A stretch of 64,000 bases of DNA, taken from assembly GCF_022829545.1 (NCBI RefSeq), contig NZ_JAKSYM010000351.1, forward strand, positions 62,001-126,000, written 5' to 3'. Positions 51,121-59,566 of the stretch are shown piece by piece. Position numbers and translations under genes: made by a program. The stretch comes from Methylobacterium sp. J-030 (GTDB taxonomy: Bacteria; Pseudomonadota; Alphaproteobacteria; Rhizobiales; Beijerinckiaceae). Every line of letters begins with the position of its first letter. The first letter of the stretch is position 1. The notes below the pieces were generated by a model that did not search any database, had not been told where the DNA came from, and saw only the letters and a program-made list of their open reading frames with translations.

Positions 51121-52176
51121 TCAGCTAAAACGCGGCTCCGGCTCCTCCGCCGGCTCGAACGCGGCCCGGATGGCGTTCGGATCGACGGCGTCGAGCGTCG
51201 CGGGCTGCCAGGCGGGGCGGTTGTCCTTGTCGACGAGCACCGCGCGCACGCCCTCGTAGAAATCGTGCCCCCGCATGATGCGGGTCACCAGCCGGTACTC
51301 CGTCCGGATCGCCTCCGGCACGGTCATATCGGCCCCGCGCCGCATCTGCTCGCGGGCGAGGCAGAGGCTGGTCGGCGAGCGGAGGCGGATGGTGCGCGCC
51401 GTCTCGGCGGCGAAGTCCGAGCCTTCGACAGCATCGAGCCGCGCCAGGATGGCCGGGACGCTCTCGGCCGAGAAGCACGCCGCGATCAGAGCCGCTTCCC
51501 GGGTCACCGACCCCCCTTCCGGTCGGGGCGCGGCGTGGGCGGCCAGGGCCTGCTCGATCGGGCCGCCCGCCGCCAGGGCGTCGAGGATGGCCGGGAAATC
51601 GGCCGCGCGCGCCGCGTGGGTCGCGAGCCCGAGGGCGAGGGCGTCGCCCGCGCCGATCCGCGATCCGGTCAGCGCCAGATAGGTGCCGGCATGCCCCGGC
51701 AGGCGCGGCAGGAGCGCGGTGGTGCCGACATCCGGGATGAAGCCGATGCCGACCTCCGGCATCGCGAAGGCGTAGGCCTCGGACGCCACCCGGACCGGCC
51801 CGTGCACCGAGATGCCGACACCCCCGCCCATCACGATGCCATCGATCAGCGCGATGATCGGCTTCGGGTAACGGGCCATCAGGGCGACGAGCGCGTACTC
51901 GCCCCGCCAGATCGTGAACATCGCCGCGGTCTGCCCGGCCTTGGCGGCCTCGTAGATCCGCCGGACATCGCCGCCCGCGCAGAAGGCCCGCCCACCGCTG
52001 CCCTGGACCGCCACGCGGGTCACGCTCTCGTCCGACTCCCAGGCCTGGAGCCGGTCCTGCATCGCCCGGATCATGCCGAGCGTCAGGGCGTTCAGGGCCT
52101 TGGGCCGATTAAGCGTCACGAGGCCGAGGGAGCCGCGTGTCTCGAACAGCACCTCGTCGGTCGCAGGTTCGGTCAT
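51121..52176 (-). CDS. 3-hydroxyisobutyryl-CoA hydrolase
   Basis: 351 residues, enoyl-CoA hydratase/isomerase superfamily with the HIBCH pattern: RGSLGLVTLNRPKALNALTL, GRAFCAGGDVRRIYEA, the oxyanion loop DGIVMGGGVGISVHGPVRVA, and the catalytic stretch FAMPEVGIGFIPDVGTT, with the Glu and Asp used by HIBCH. A C-terminal HIBCH tail ends in DNRPAWQPATLD. The enzyme frees 3-hydroxyisobutyrate in valine breakdown. Beside the mutase operon it could also act on a related hydroxyacyl-CoA (inference). Start ATG 52176. Confidence 0.85.
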   Translation of the reverse strand: MTEPATDEVLFETRGSLGLVTLNRPKALNALTLGMIRAMQDRLQAWESDESVTRVAVQGSGGRAFCAGGDVRRIYEAAKAGQTAAMFTIWRGEYALVALMARYPKPIIALIDGIVMGGGVGISVHGPVRVASEAYAFAMPEVGIGFIPDVGTTALLPRLPGHAGTYLALTGSRIGAGDALALGLATHAARAADFPAILDALAAGGPIEQALAAHAAPRPEGGSVTREAALIAACFSAESVPAILARLDAVEGSDFAAETARTIRLRSPTSLCLAREQMRRGADMTVPEAIRTEYRLVTRIMRGHDFYEGVRAVLVDKDNRPAWQPATLDAVDPNAIRAAFEPAEEPEPRFS

Positions 52177-52367
52177 CGTCGGACGCGTCCTCCCGTTTTC
52201 GTTTGGATCGATGGGCTGATTGAATAGGTGTGCCGCCAAGTCGCCGCAACGATGGGCGGCACGGAACAATCGCGGCCGACCGTACCGGATCCGGCCCGTC
52301 CCGCGCTCAAGCTCCGCGACCGCATGGGCTACGGCATCGATCACCCGATCGGCGGAGGACGAACCCG

Positions 52368-52652
52368 ATGCTCTACATGGTCCACATGCAGGTCGACATC
52401 CCGGCGAGCCTGCCGAAGGCCGAGGCGGATCGCCTGAAGGCCGAGGAAAAAGCCTTCTCCCAGAAACTCCAGCAGGACGGAAGGTGGCGGCACCTGTGGC
52501 GCGTCGCCGGGCAATACGCGAACGTCAGCGTGTTCGACGTCGCCGGGAACGACGAGCTCCACGATCTCCTGACGGCGCTGCCCCTCTACCCGTACATGGC
52601 GATCCAAGTGACGCCGCTGGCGCAGCACCCGTCCGCCATCGCGGCCAACTGA
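52368..52652 (+). CDS. catC: Muconolactone Delta-isomerase
   Basis: 94 residues, the typical length of CatC (about 96). MLYMVHMQVDIPASLPKAEA, LKAEEKAFSQKLQQDG, WRHLWRVAGQYANVSVFDV and the late LPLYPYMAIQVTPLAQHP follow the family closely. The enzyme converts muconolactone to 3-oxoadipate enol-lactone in the catechol branch of the beta-ketoadipate pathway. It starts a short operon with a YciI protein and pcaD. No cycloisomerase (catB) or dioxygenase is in the window. Confidence 0.9.
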   Translation: MLYMVHMQVDIPASLPKAEADRLKAEEKAFSQKLQQDGRWRHLWRVAGQYANVSVFDVAGNDELHDLLTALPLYPYMAIQVTPLAQHPSAIAAN

Positions 52653-52664
52653 GCGCGGGGAATC

Positions 52665-52961
52665 ATGCCCTACATCATCGAGACCTTCGACAGGCCCGGC
52701 AGCCTCGACATTCGCAAGGCGAACCGTGCTGAGCATCTCGCCTATCTCGACCGAATCAAGGATCGCCTCCTGGCCTGCGGCGCCAAGCTGAACGACGACG
52801 GGACCGATGCGGGCGGCGGCCTCTACGTCGTCGATGTCGAGAGCCGCGCCGAGGCCGAGGCGCTCATCGCGGCGGATCCGTTCTTTCAGGTGGATCTGTT
52901 CGAGCGCGTCGAGATCCGGCGCTGGCGCAAGGCCTATCTCGCCGGCAAAAGCTATCTTTGA
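52665..52961 (+). CDS. YciI-family protein
   Basis: 98 residues of the YCII superfamily: YIIETFDRPGSLDIRKANRA, HLAYLDRIKDRLLACGAKL and a closing FFQVDLFERVEIRRWRKAY. The His in RAEHLAYL is the conserved residue of the fold. Some YCII proteins act in aromatic breakdown as dehydrochlorinases (TftG), so placement between catC and pcaD suggests a lactone- or halide-handling step. Gaps to its neighbours are about 12-18 bases. Confidence 0.82.
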   Translation: MPYIIETFDRPGSLDIRKANRAEHLAYLDRIKDRLLACGAKLNDDGTDAGGGLYVVDVESRAEAEALIAADPFFQVDLFERVEIRRWRKAYLAGKSYL

Positions 52962-52978
52962 AGACAGGGAGGAGCCGG

Positions 52979-53770
52979 ATGGCGTTCGCGGAACTCGACG
53001 GGGTCCGATTGCACTACAGGGCGGAGGGCGACCCGGCGCACCCCGCACTCGTGCTGTCGAACTCGCTCGGCGCGTCGCTCGACATGTGGGCGCCGCAGGT
53101 GGAGACCCTGGCGGCCCGCTTCCACCTGATCCGCTACGACACCCGCGGTCACGGGCAGTCGACGGTCACGCCGGGGCCCTACACGATCGCGCAGCTCGGC
53201 CGGGACGTGATCGGCCTCCTGGACCATCTCGGCCTCGATCGCGCGCATTTCTCCGGCGTGTCGATGGGCGGCCTGACGGGGCAGTGGATCGCCCTCAACC
53301 ATCCGGAGCGGCTGCACCGCCTCGCCCTGTGCAACACGGCCGCCTATATCGGCCCGCCGGAGAACTGGACCAACCGGGTCGCGGCGGTCCGCGCCGACGG
53401 CGTCGGCAGCATCGCCGACGCGGTGGCCTCGCGCTGGCTGACGGCGGATTACGCGGCCGCCAAGCCCGAGCTGGCCGCCAGCCTGCGCCGGATGCTGGCC
53501 GCCACGGCCTCGGAGGGCTACGCGGCGGCGTGCCTGGCGGTGCGCGATGCCGATTTCCGCGCCGACCTCCCGCGGATCGCCGTGCCGACCCTGGTGATCG
53601 CCGGGACGCACGACGCCGCGACACCGGCCGCGGAGGGCCGCTTCCTGGCCGATCACATCCCCGGTGCGCAGTACCGCGCGCTGAGCGGCGCGCACCTGAC
53701 CAATCTGGAGGATGTCGCGCGCTTCAACGAGGCGCTGCTGGCGTTCTTCGGCGAAGCAGACGCGGCGTAG
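52979..53770 (+). CDS. pcaD: 3-oxoadipate enol-lactonase
   Basis: 263 residues, alpha/beta hydrolase. MAFAELDGVRLHYRAEGDP, LSNSLGASLDMWAPQ, YDTRGHGQS and the nucleophile elbow HFSGVSMGGLTGQW (Ser in GVSMGG) are PcaD-like; the acid is in IAGTHDAATP and the His in SGAHLTNLE. It opens 3-oxoadipate enol-lactone to 3-oxoadipate, the step after CatC. ATG 52979 with GGGAGGAG upstream. Confidence 0.88.
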   Translation: MAFAELDGVRLHYRAEGDPAHPALVLSNSLGASLDMWAPQVETLAARFHLIRYDTRGHGQSTVTPGPYTIAQLGRDVIGLLDHLGLDRAHFSGVSMGGLTGQWIALNHPERLHRLALCNTAAYIGPPENWTNRVAAVRADGVGSIADAVASRWLTADYAAAKPELAASLRRMLAATASEGYAAACLAVRDADFRADLPRIAVPTLVIAGTHDAATPAAEGRFLADHIPGAQYRALSGAHLTNLEDVARFNEALLAFFGEADAA

Positions 53771-53799
53771 TATGACAGCCGGGTTTCCGCGTTCGGTGC

Positions 53800-53870
53800 C
53801 GGTCGAGGCGAGCCCGAAGGGCGCGGGTGAGCGGGCGGCTCCGGAGGAGGCTCATCCTGAATCGCACCCT
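53800..53870. repeat. Fragment of the interspersed repeat
   Basis: GGTGAGCGGGCGGCTCCGGA (53826-53845) and CTCATCCTGA (53851-53860) both recur in inverted order in the element at 21195-21390, with the same spacing pattern. This is a partial copy of the repeat, without the terminal hairpins. Confidence 0.65.
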
Positions 53871-54016
53871 TGGAGGCACTGGACTCGGGGCTGGGGCGGC
53901 CCTCGATCCCCCCGCGATGCGCTGCGCCCCACCCTGCTGCAGGCGTTCTTCTCGGTGCGTTCCGAGCGCATGCTGATGGAGCAGATCGACTTGGTACCTT
54001 CGGCTATGCTGCAATC

Positions 54017-54649
54017 ATGATTCGACGCGCCGCAGCCCGTCCATTCCGCAGGCTCGCAATCGGTCTCGCGCTCGGGGCCTGCGGCCTGTCGGCGGGGCCT
54101 GCCGCCGCCCAGGCCCTCCTCTGGCCGTCGATCGGCTTCGCCCCCCTGCCGTCCTTTGCCTGGCCCGGGTCCGTCGAGGACGCGGCCGGCCGCTGGACCG
54201 GCTCCTATGCCCGCCTGTCGACCGGCTATGCGGTGACGAGCAGCCGGCATGTCGGCAGCTATTCCGGCCCCACCCTCGGCTTCGAGGCCGGGCGGATGTG
54301 GCAGGAGGGCCCGATCCTCTACGGCATCAGCGGTGGCTTCGACGACCTCGCCGGGCGCGACGGTGCCCTGACGCCGGGCTACGGGCGGCGCGCCTACAGC
54401 CGCGACTTCGCCGGCACCCTGGCGGTGAAGGTCGGGACGCTGCTGGCGCCGGACGTGTTGGTCTATGCCAAGACCGGCGCCGTGGCCGTGCACGACACCC
54501 TGCGCGTCGGGCCGACGCCCGGGACGCTGCCGTTCAGCCGGCAGGACATCGCGGTGCGGCCGGCGGCGGGCGTCGGGGTCGAATGGGCCGTCACCGATCG
54601 GCTATCGCTGGCGGTCGAGGCGGGCGTGGTCGGCGGCGGGGTCCGCTGA
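54017..54649 (+). CDS. Outer-membrane beta-barrel protein (opacity-type)
   Basis: 210 residues from ATG 54017. Signal peptide through SAGPAAAQA, then strands with alternating pattern: WTGSYARLSTGYAV, YSGPTLGFEAGRMW, DFAGTLAVKVGTLLAPDVLVYAKTG and AVRPAAGVGVEWAVTDRLSLAVEAG. This fits eight-stranded outer-membrane proteins of the Omp/opacity group. The stop at 54647 comes soon after the last strand motif, so the C-terminal strand may be shortened. Its 3' end overlaps the minus-strand GNAT reading frame by 187 bases. Confidence 0.6.
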   Translation: MIRRAAARPFRRLAIGLALGACGLSAGPAAAQALLWPSIGFAPLPSFAWPGSVEDAAGRWTGSYARLSTGYAVTSSRHVGSYSGPTLGFEAGRMWQEGPILYGISGGFDDLAGRDGALTPGYGRRAYSRDFAGTLAVKVGTLLAPDVLVYAKTGAVAVHDTLRVGPTPGTLPFSRQDIAVRPAAGVGVEWAVTDRLSLAVEAGVVGGGVR

Positions 54650-55245
54650 GGGGGCCCTCGGCCGCGCCGGGATCCCGGATCGCAGGCCGTCGCCAGGAAT
54701 GCGAGATCGTGCCAACCGTAGGCGGCCTCCACGAGGCGGCCTTCGGGCCGCACCTCCTCATTCTCGCCGGTCACGACCCCGCCGAGACCTTCGTGAAAGT
54801 GCCGGGCGGTCGCAGTGTCGCGCAGCACCCAGAGCCCGGCACCGCGATGGCCGACCGCGCGGAGATGCGCCGCGATAGCTCCCATCAGGCCCCGCCCGAT
54901 GCCCCGTCGCCGACCCGCGCGCAGGACGTAGAGCGCACTGATCTCACCGGCAAAGCCGGACGCCGCCAGGTCGGCCGAGCGCCGCGCGTGGCCGGCACCG
55001 AAGCCGACGAGCGCGCCGCGCGCCTCGGCGATCGGGACCGCCACACCGGGGGCGGCCGCCGGATCGCCCAGGATGCAAGCCCAGCGGGCGCGGCGCTTGT
55101 CGAGCGTGCCGGCCGCGATCACCGCGTCGGGCAGGAGGCCCGTAGAGGTCTCCGACCCGGCCGCGACATGGACCGCCGCGATGGCCGGTGCGTCGTCCGG
55201 CTTCGCCGGCCTGATGAGCGCGGCTTCGGTCCCCGGGCCGGTCAT
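54463..55245 (-). CDS. GNAT-family N-acetyltransferase (1)
   Basis: 260 residues from GTG/ATG at 55245 (MTGPGTEAALIRPAKPDDAP). The GNAT core is in residues 10-175: ALVGFGAGHAR, GEISALYVLRAGRRRGIGRGL (acetyl-CoA loop with R-x2-G-x-G) and LWVLRDTATARHFHEGLG. The last 75 residues are Arg/Pro/Thr-rich, do not look like a domain, and are antisense to the outer-membrane protein gene; the true stop may have been lost. It is paralogous to the next gene. Confidence 0.68.
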   Translation of the reverse strand: MTGPGTEAALIRPAKPDDAPAIAAVHVAAGSETSTGLLPDAVIAAGTLDKRRARWACILGDPAAAPGVAVPIAEARGALVGFGAGHARRSADLAASGFAGEISALYVLRAGRRRGIGRGLMGAIAAHLRAVGHRGAGLWVLRDTATARHFHEGLGGVVTGENEEVRPEGRLVEAAYGWHDLAFLATACDPGSRRGRGPPQRTPPPTTPASTASDSRSVTAHSTPTPAAGRTAMSCRLNGSVPGVGPTRRVSCTATAPVLA

Positions 55246-55258
55246 GCGTCGTGCCCTG

Positions 55259-55897
55259 TCATGCGTCGTGCCCGGGCCTGCACGGATCGGGCGTGGACAC
55301 GGGCGATCCCACGCCCCGTCCGAGCGCCGCCAGCGGCGCGAGGTTGCGCCACCCGTAGGCGATCTCGGTGAACCGGCCGTGCCCGCGGACCGCCTCCGGC
55401 CCGTCGAGCAGGGTGCCGCCGAGCCCGTCGATGAAGCGCCGGCCGGGCGCGTTCGTGCGCAGCACCCAGGCGCCGACGGCCCGATACCCGGCCTGCTGCA
55501 GGCCGTTTGCCATCGCGGCGACCAGGGCCCGGCCGCCGCCGCGCCCCTGGGCGGCCCGCACCAGGTAGGGCCCCCGGAACTCGCCGTCGAAGCCCGCCGC
55601 CGCCAGGGCGCCCGCGCGCTGGGCGTTGCCGAGGCTGAACCCGACCGGCGTCCCGCCGAGTTCGGCCAGGTAGGCCGCCTCGTCGGCGCCCGGCTGCGGG
55701 CTGCTGAGAACCTGCGCCCACCACGCCTGCCGCACCTCGACCGTGAGGGCGTCGATCATCGCGGAGGGAAGAAGACCGCCATAGGCCTCGTGCCACGCGG
55801 TCACGTGGACGGCGGCGATGGCGGCCGCGTCCTCCGGTCCCGCGCGCCGGACGACGAGGGCGCTCCGCCTCGGGATCCGGGTTGGCGCCTTGGGCAT
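55259..55897 (-). CDS. GNAT-family N-acetyltransferase (2)
   Basis: 212 residues. GNAT core: LVVRRAGPEDAAAIAAVHVTA, FRGPYLVRAAQGRGGGRALV (acetyl-CoA loop), AVGAWVLRTNAPGRRFIDGLG and the conserved EIAYGWRNLAPL. It resembles GNAT 1 throughout. The 16-base GTCATGCGTCGTGCCC occurs at both 55241-55256 and 55259-55274, at the junction of the two genes, consistent with a local duplication. Acceptor molecule unknown. Confidence 0.78.
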   Translation of the reverse strand: MPKAPTRIPRRSALVVRRAGPEDAAAIAAVHVTAWHEAYGGLLPSAMIDALTVEVRQAWWAQVLSSPQPGADEAAYLAELGGTPVGFSLGNAQRAGALAAAGFDGEFRGPYLVRAAQGRGGGRALVAAMANGLQQAGYRAVGAWVLRTNAPGRRFIDGLGGTLLDGPEAVRGHGRFTEIAYGWRNLAPLAALGRGVGSPVSTPDPCRPGHDA

Positions 55898-55928
55898 GGG
55901 GTCCGGTCCCCGGGCCTTGCCGAGCGCG

Positions 55929-56972
55929 CTATTTCGGCACGAACGCCCAATAGTCGAGGTCGAGGATCACCGCGGGGTCGTAGCCCTCCCCGGCGCGGTC
56001 CGGGAAGGCGCCGCAGGGCTGGTTCTTGGTGGCGACCGTGCGCAGGCGCAGGAGCCCGACATCGGCGCGGCCGACATCCGCCGTCGCCAGAACCTCGCTC
56101 CAGGCGTAGACCGTGTCCCCGGCAAACAGCGGCGCCACGTGCCGGCCAGCGTTGATGCCGGCGAGCGCGAAGGCGTTGGCCAGCCCGTTGAAGCTGAGCG
56201 CCCGGGCGAGCGAGATCACGTGCCCGCCGTAGATCAGGCGGCGGCCGAAGCGGGTGTCCTTGGCGGCCAGCCCGTCGAAATGCACCTTGGCGGTGTTCTG
56301 GAACAGGCGCGTGGCGATCTGGTGCTCGGCCTCCTCGACGGTCATGCCGTCGACGTGGTCGATCCGCTCGCCCACCGCGTAATCCGCGAAGCGGTGCGGG
56401 CTGCCGGCGAGGTCCGTGTCGTAGGCGGCGGCCGAGAGCGGCGGCAGGGCGCCCGCGAGATCCTGCGAATCGACCACCTTGGCGAGGGTGGGCACGTGCT
56501 CCTCGGCGATCGCGGCCCCGGGGTCGCGCTTGCGCACCAGCACCCAGCGGCAATAGCTCAACACGGTCTCGCCGCGCTCGTCGGACCCGACCGAGCGGAC
56601 ATAGACCACGCCGGTCTGGCGATTCGAACTCTCCTTGAGGCCGATCACCTCCGACACGGTCGACAGGGTCTCGCCCGGATAGACCGGCCGCCGGAACCCG
56701 CCCTCCGCGTAGCCGAGATTGGCCAGCGCGTTGAGGGAGACGTCCGGCACGGTCTTGCCGAACACCATGTGGAAGGTCAGCAGATCGTCGAGCGGGCTCT
56801 TCGGGTAGCCGAAGGCGCGCGCGAAGGCGTCCGAGGATTGCACGGCGAAGCGCGGGCCGTAGAGGCCGGTGTAGAGGGCCACGTCCCCCACCGTCACGGT
56901 GCGCGGGGTGGCGTGGCGGATGGTCTCGCCGAGGCGGAAATCCTCGAAGAAGCGGCCGGGATTGGTCTTCAC
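55929..56972 (-). CDS. Mesaconyl-CoA hydratase (ethylmalonyl-CoA pathway)
   Basis: 347 residues, two MaoC-type hot-dog domains. FFEDFRLGETIRHATPRTVT starts domain 1 and ends in DVSLNALANLGYAEGGFR; SPHRFADYAVGERIDHVDGM starts domain 2, with FGRRLIYGGHVISLARALSF and ending VILDLDYWAFVPK. Pattern and length match Mch/MeaC, which hydrates mesaconyl-C1-CoA to beta-methylmalyl-CoA in the ethylmalonyl-CoA glyoxylate-regeneration route. The other pathway genes are not in the window. Confidence 0.88.
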   Translation of the reverse strand: MKTNPGRFFEDFRLGETIRHATPRTVTVGDVALYTGLYGPRFAVQSSDAFARAFGYPKSPLDDLLTFHMVFGKTVPDVSLNALANLGYAEGGFRRPVYPGETLSTVSEVIGLKESSNRQTGVVYVRSVGSDERGETVLSYCRWVLVRKRDPGAAIAEEHVPTLAKVVDSQDLAGALPPLSAAAYDTDLAGSPHRFADYAVGERIDHVDGMTVEEAEHQIATRLFQNTAKVHFDGLAAKDTRFGRRLIYGGHVISLARALSFNGLANAFALAGINAGRHVAPLFAGDTVYAWSEVLATADVGRADVGLLRLRTVATKNQPCGAFPDRAGEGYDPAVILDLDYWAFVPK

Positions 56973-56984
56973 GGGTGGGCGATC

Positions 56985-57287
56985 CTACTGCGTGTAAACG
57001 TAGGTTGCGGGCACGGCATATTCGTGCAGCAGGCGGCTGATGAACAGCAGCAGCAGGATCAGGATGATCGGCGAGATGTCGACGCCGCCGAGATTGGGCA
57101 GCAGGTTGCGGATCGGCCGCAGCACCGGTTCGGTGACGCGATAGAGCACCTCGCCGATCTGAGCGACGATCGGGTTGCGCACGTTGACCACGTTGAACGC
57201 CACGAGCCAACTCAGGACCGCACTGGCGATGAGGACGTAGATGAAGAGCTGGACGACCGTGTCGAAGAGCCAGATCAGGGCGTTCAT
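56985..57287 (-). CDS. YggT-family membrane protein
   Basis: 100 residues, two hydrophobic segments (LFDTVVQLFIYVLIASAVLSW and ISPIILILLLLFISRLL) separated by VNVRNPIVAQIGEVLYRVTEPVLRPIRNLLP, the standard YggT pattern. The family is widespread and linked loosely to cell division or osmotic tolerance. Begins at 57287; 12 bases upstream of the hydratase, so a shared transcript is plausible. Confidence 0.88.
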   Translation of the reverse strand: MNALIWLFDTVVQLFIYVLIASAVLSWLVAFNVVNVRNPIVAQIGEVLYRVTEPVLRPIRNLLPNLGGVDISPIILILLLLFISRLLHEYAVPATYVYTQ

Positions 57288-57410
57288 GCGGGTCCGCGCG
57301 CTATCCTTGGGGCGCCCGCACCCCAGCGCCGAAACGGCGCGCGGCGGGCGGCGTTGAAACAGGGAATTGACAGGCTGAGCCGCCCGCGCCTACAAGGCCG
57401 GCGCCTCGAC

Positions 57411-57486
<76 letters not shown>

Positions 57487-57749
57487 GGCTTTCCTGGTGA
57501 AAAGTCAGCGTCTTGGACTGCATGGCGATTGTGCTGTCGCGGCCGGGGCTTAGTGGCAGCTCGCAGGGTCTCCGTCACCGTTCGCTAGCGACCGTCTGGT
57601 CGACCTCAGGCTTGCTGACGGCCAAGTTCTCGACGCCGGGTCTTGCGTTTTCCCGAGCTCCCTGATCGCAGCGTATCCGGAGACTGGTTGGCACTGCGAT
57701 GTGAGACGCGAGTTCGCAGAGAAAGCGCGCTGTCGAGGAGCCGTTCCGC

Positions 57750-59045
57750 GTGCCGCTAGGATCAGGAACCGACGCACCGACCGGCGCGGCGTCTGGTGGC
57801 GGGCCATCGGATGACCGCGACGAGCAACAGCCGGATGTGACGAGGACAGTACCCCGTGGCGGTCAGGCCGCGCTGCTCTTCGCCACGATGTTCCCGCAGG
57901 CCGCCCTGTCGATGCTCAGCCTCGCGCCGCCGGTCATGGCGGGGCCGATCGCGCACAGCTACGGCCTGCCCGCCGAGGTCGCCGGCGCCTACTCGGGGCT
58001 GGTCTACGCTTTCGTCCTCCTGGGCAACCTGCTCGCCGCGCCGCTGATCCGGCGCTGCGGACCGCTGCGGCTGAGCTTCGCCTGCGTCCTCGGCGGCGCT
58101 CTCGGCCTCGCGATCTTCGCGCATGCCGGCATCGCCGGCCTGCTGCTAGGCGCCGTCCTGATCGGCCTGTGCTACGGGCCGCTCACGCCCGCCAGCTCCC
58201 AAGCGATCGCCCATCAGGCGGGGTCGCCCGCCTTCGTCTTCATCGTCTCGGTCCGGCAGACCAGCGTCCCGCTCGGCGGCGTGCTCGCCGGGCTGCTGGT
58301 CCCGCCCCTGCTGGCACGGCTCGGCTGGACCGCGACCTGCGCGACGCTGGCCGTCGGCAGCGCTCTGGCCGCCCTCGCCTTCGCGGCGGCCTCGCCCCTG
58401 GTCAGGGCCGAGCGCGCCGTCGGTGCGCGCGGCCGGACCTCACGCCTGCTCGATCCGCTGGCCATGATCTTCCGCAACCCCGCGCTGCTGCGGCTCGCCG
58501 GCGCGTCTGCGATCTTCGGGGCGATCCAGCTCGTCCTGAGCGCCTTCTTGGTGATCTACCTCGTGCGCGTCGTCGGGCACGACCTGATCACCGCCGGGGC
58601 CCTGCTCTCGGCAAGCCAGGTGGCGGGCATTTTGGGGCGGCCGGCCTGGGGCCTCATAGCCGACCGCACGCGGGCCTCGCGCACGGTGCTGGTCGGACTG
58701 AGCCTCGGCATGGCACTGAGCTGCCTCCTGACCGCTGCCTTGACGCTCCTCGGCCCATCCTGGCTGTCGCTGCCCGTGGCGCTGGTGTTCGGCGCGACGG
58801 CGACCGGCTGGAACGGCGTGTTCCTGGCGGAGATCATGAGCGCGGTCGCGCCGGCGGAGGTGGGTGCGGCGACGAGCGGCGGCCTTCTGTTCACCTACGG
58901 CGGCATCGTGATCGGGCCCAGTCTGTTCGGGGCTCTGGCGCACGCGGCCGGGTTCGGCACCGCTTTCCTGACGCTGGCGCTCGGCGCGCTGATTGCGGCA
59001 TGGCTCGTGGGCAGGTCGCCGCGTCCGCGGCCGGGCACGCGCTGA
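57750..59045 (+). CDS. MFS transporter
   Basis: 431 residues from GTG 57750, with 12 predicted helices after a 35-residue polar N-terminus. TMFPQAALSMLSLAPPVMAG opens helix 1, an AGLVYAFVLLGNLLAAPLIRRCG-like loop (Arg-x2-Gly) follows helix 2, and a second half begins near the MIFRNPALLRLAGASAIFG segment. No substrate-specific motif stands out; CynX/efflux-type MFS is the nearest general shape. It stands alone downstream of the tRNA. Confidence 0.78.
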   Translation: MPLGSGTDAPTGAASGGGPSDDRDEQQPDVTRTVPRGGQAALLFATMFPQAALSMLSLAPPVMAGPIAHSYGLPAEVAGAYSGLVYAFVLLGNLLAAPLIRRCGPLRLSFACVLGGALGLAIFAHAGIAGLLLGAVLIGLCYGPLTPASSQAIAHQAGSPAFVFIVSVRQTSVPLGGVLAGLLVPPLLARLGWTATCATLAVGSALAALAFAAASPLVRAERAVGARGRTSRLLDPLAMIFRNPALLRLAGASAIFGAIQLVLSAFLVIYLVRVVGHDLITAGALLSASQVAGILGRPAWGLIADRTRASRTVLVGLSLGMALSCLLTAALTLLGPSWLSLPVALVFGATATGWNGVFLAEIMSAVAPAEVGAATSGGLLFTYGGIVIGPSLFGALAHAAGFGTAFLTLALGALIAAWLVGRSPRPRPGTR

Positions 59046-59354
59046 CCAGGCGCTGACGGCCGGTCGCCTGCCGAACGGGTGCAGCCGCCGCTTGCGATGA
59101 CAGCATGCCAGTCAGTTTGACGACGCCCATCGCGGTGCAGGCGGACCAGCCGTTTAGGCCACCCCGGACGCTCTGCGCTAAGAGCGGAAGTCGGCGGTCC
59201 GCCCGGAAGCGGACGTTCGGTTTTAGGTGAGCGACCGTCCGGTGTCGACCCTTCTCTGACTTTCGGAACGTCTGCGTGCCGGCAGTCTGAGGGGCCGCGA
59301 ATGACTGAATCTGGCCGTAAGCGGAACGGCCGCTTCGGAGAAGGTCCGCGGGAA

Positions 59355-59566
59355 AAGCGGACGGCCTGCTACCGACCCAGCCCAGCCGCGGGGAGCGCTG
59401 TCGGCGTTCCCTCGAAGCAGACGTTCGTCAACCGTCCGGCAACTTCAGCTCGGGGTTGGGGAGCGGACGTACCGCCTACGACCCAACTCAGCCGCCTAAG
59501 CTGCCGTCAGCGTTTCTCCAAAGCAGCCGTTCGCCAGCCCTCGGGCAACTTCGGCTCGGGGTGGAT
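59355..59566. repeat. Two tandem copies of a 106-base unit
   Basis: Units 59355-59460 and 59461-59566 align without gaps over 106 bases with roughly three-quarters identity, e.g. GGCAACTTCAGCTCGGGGT against GGCAACTTCGGCTCGGGGT. Fragments with AGCGGACGTTCGG occur just upstream near 59204. It lies in the 650-base gap between the MFS and peptidase genes, where I see no gene. Confidence 0.7.
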
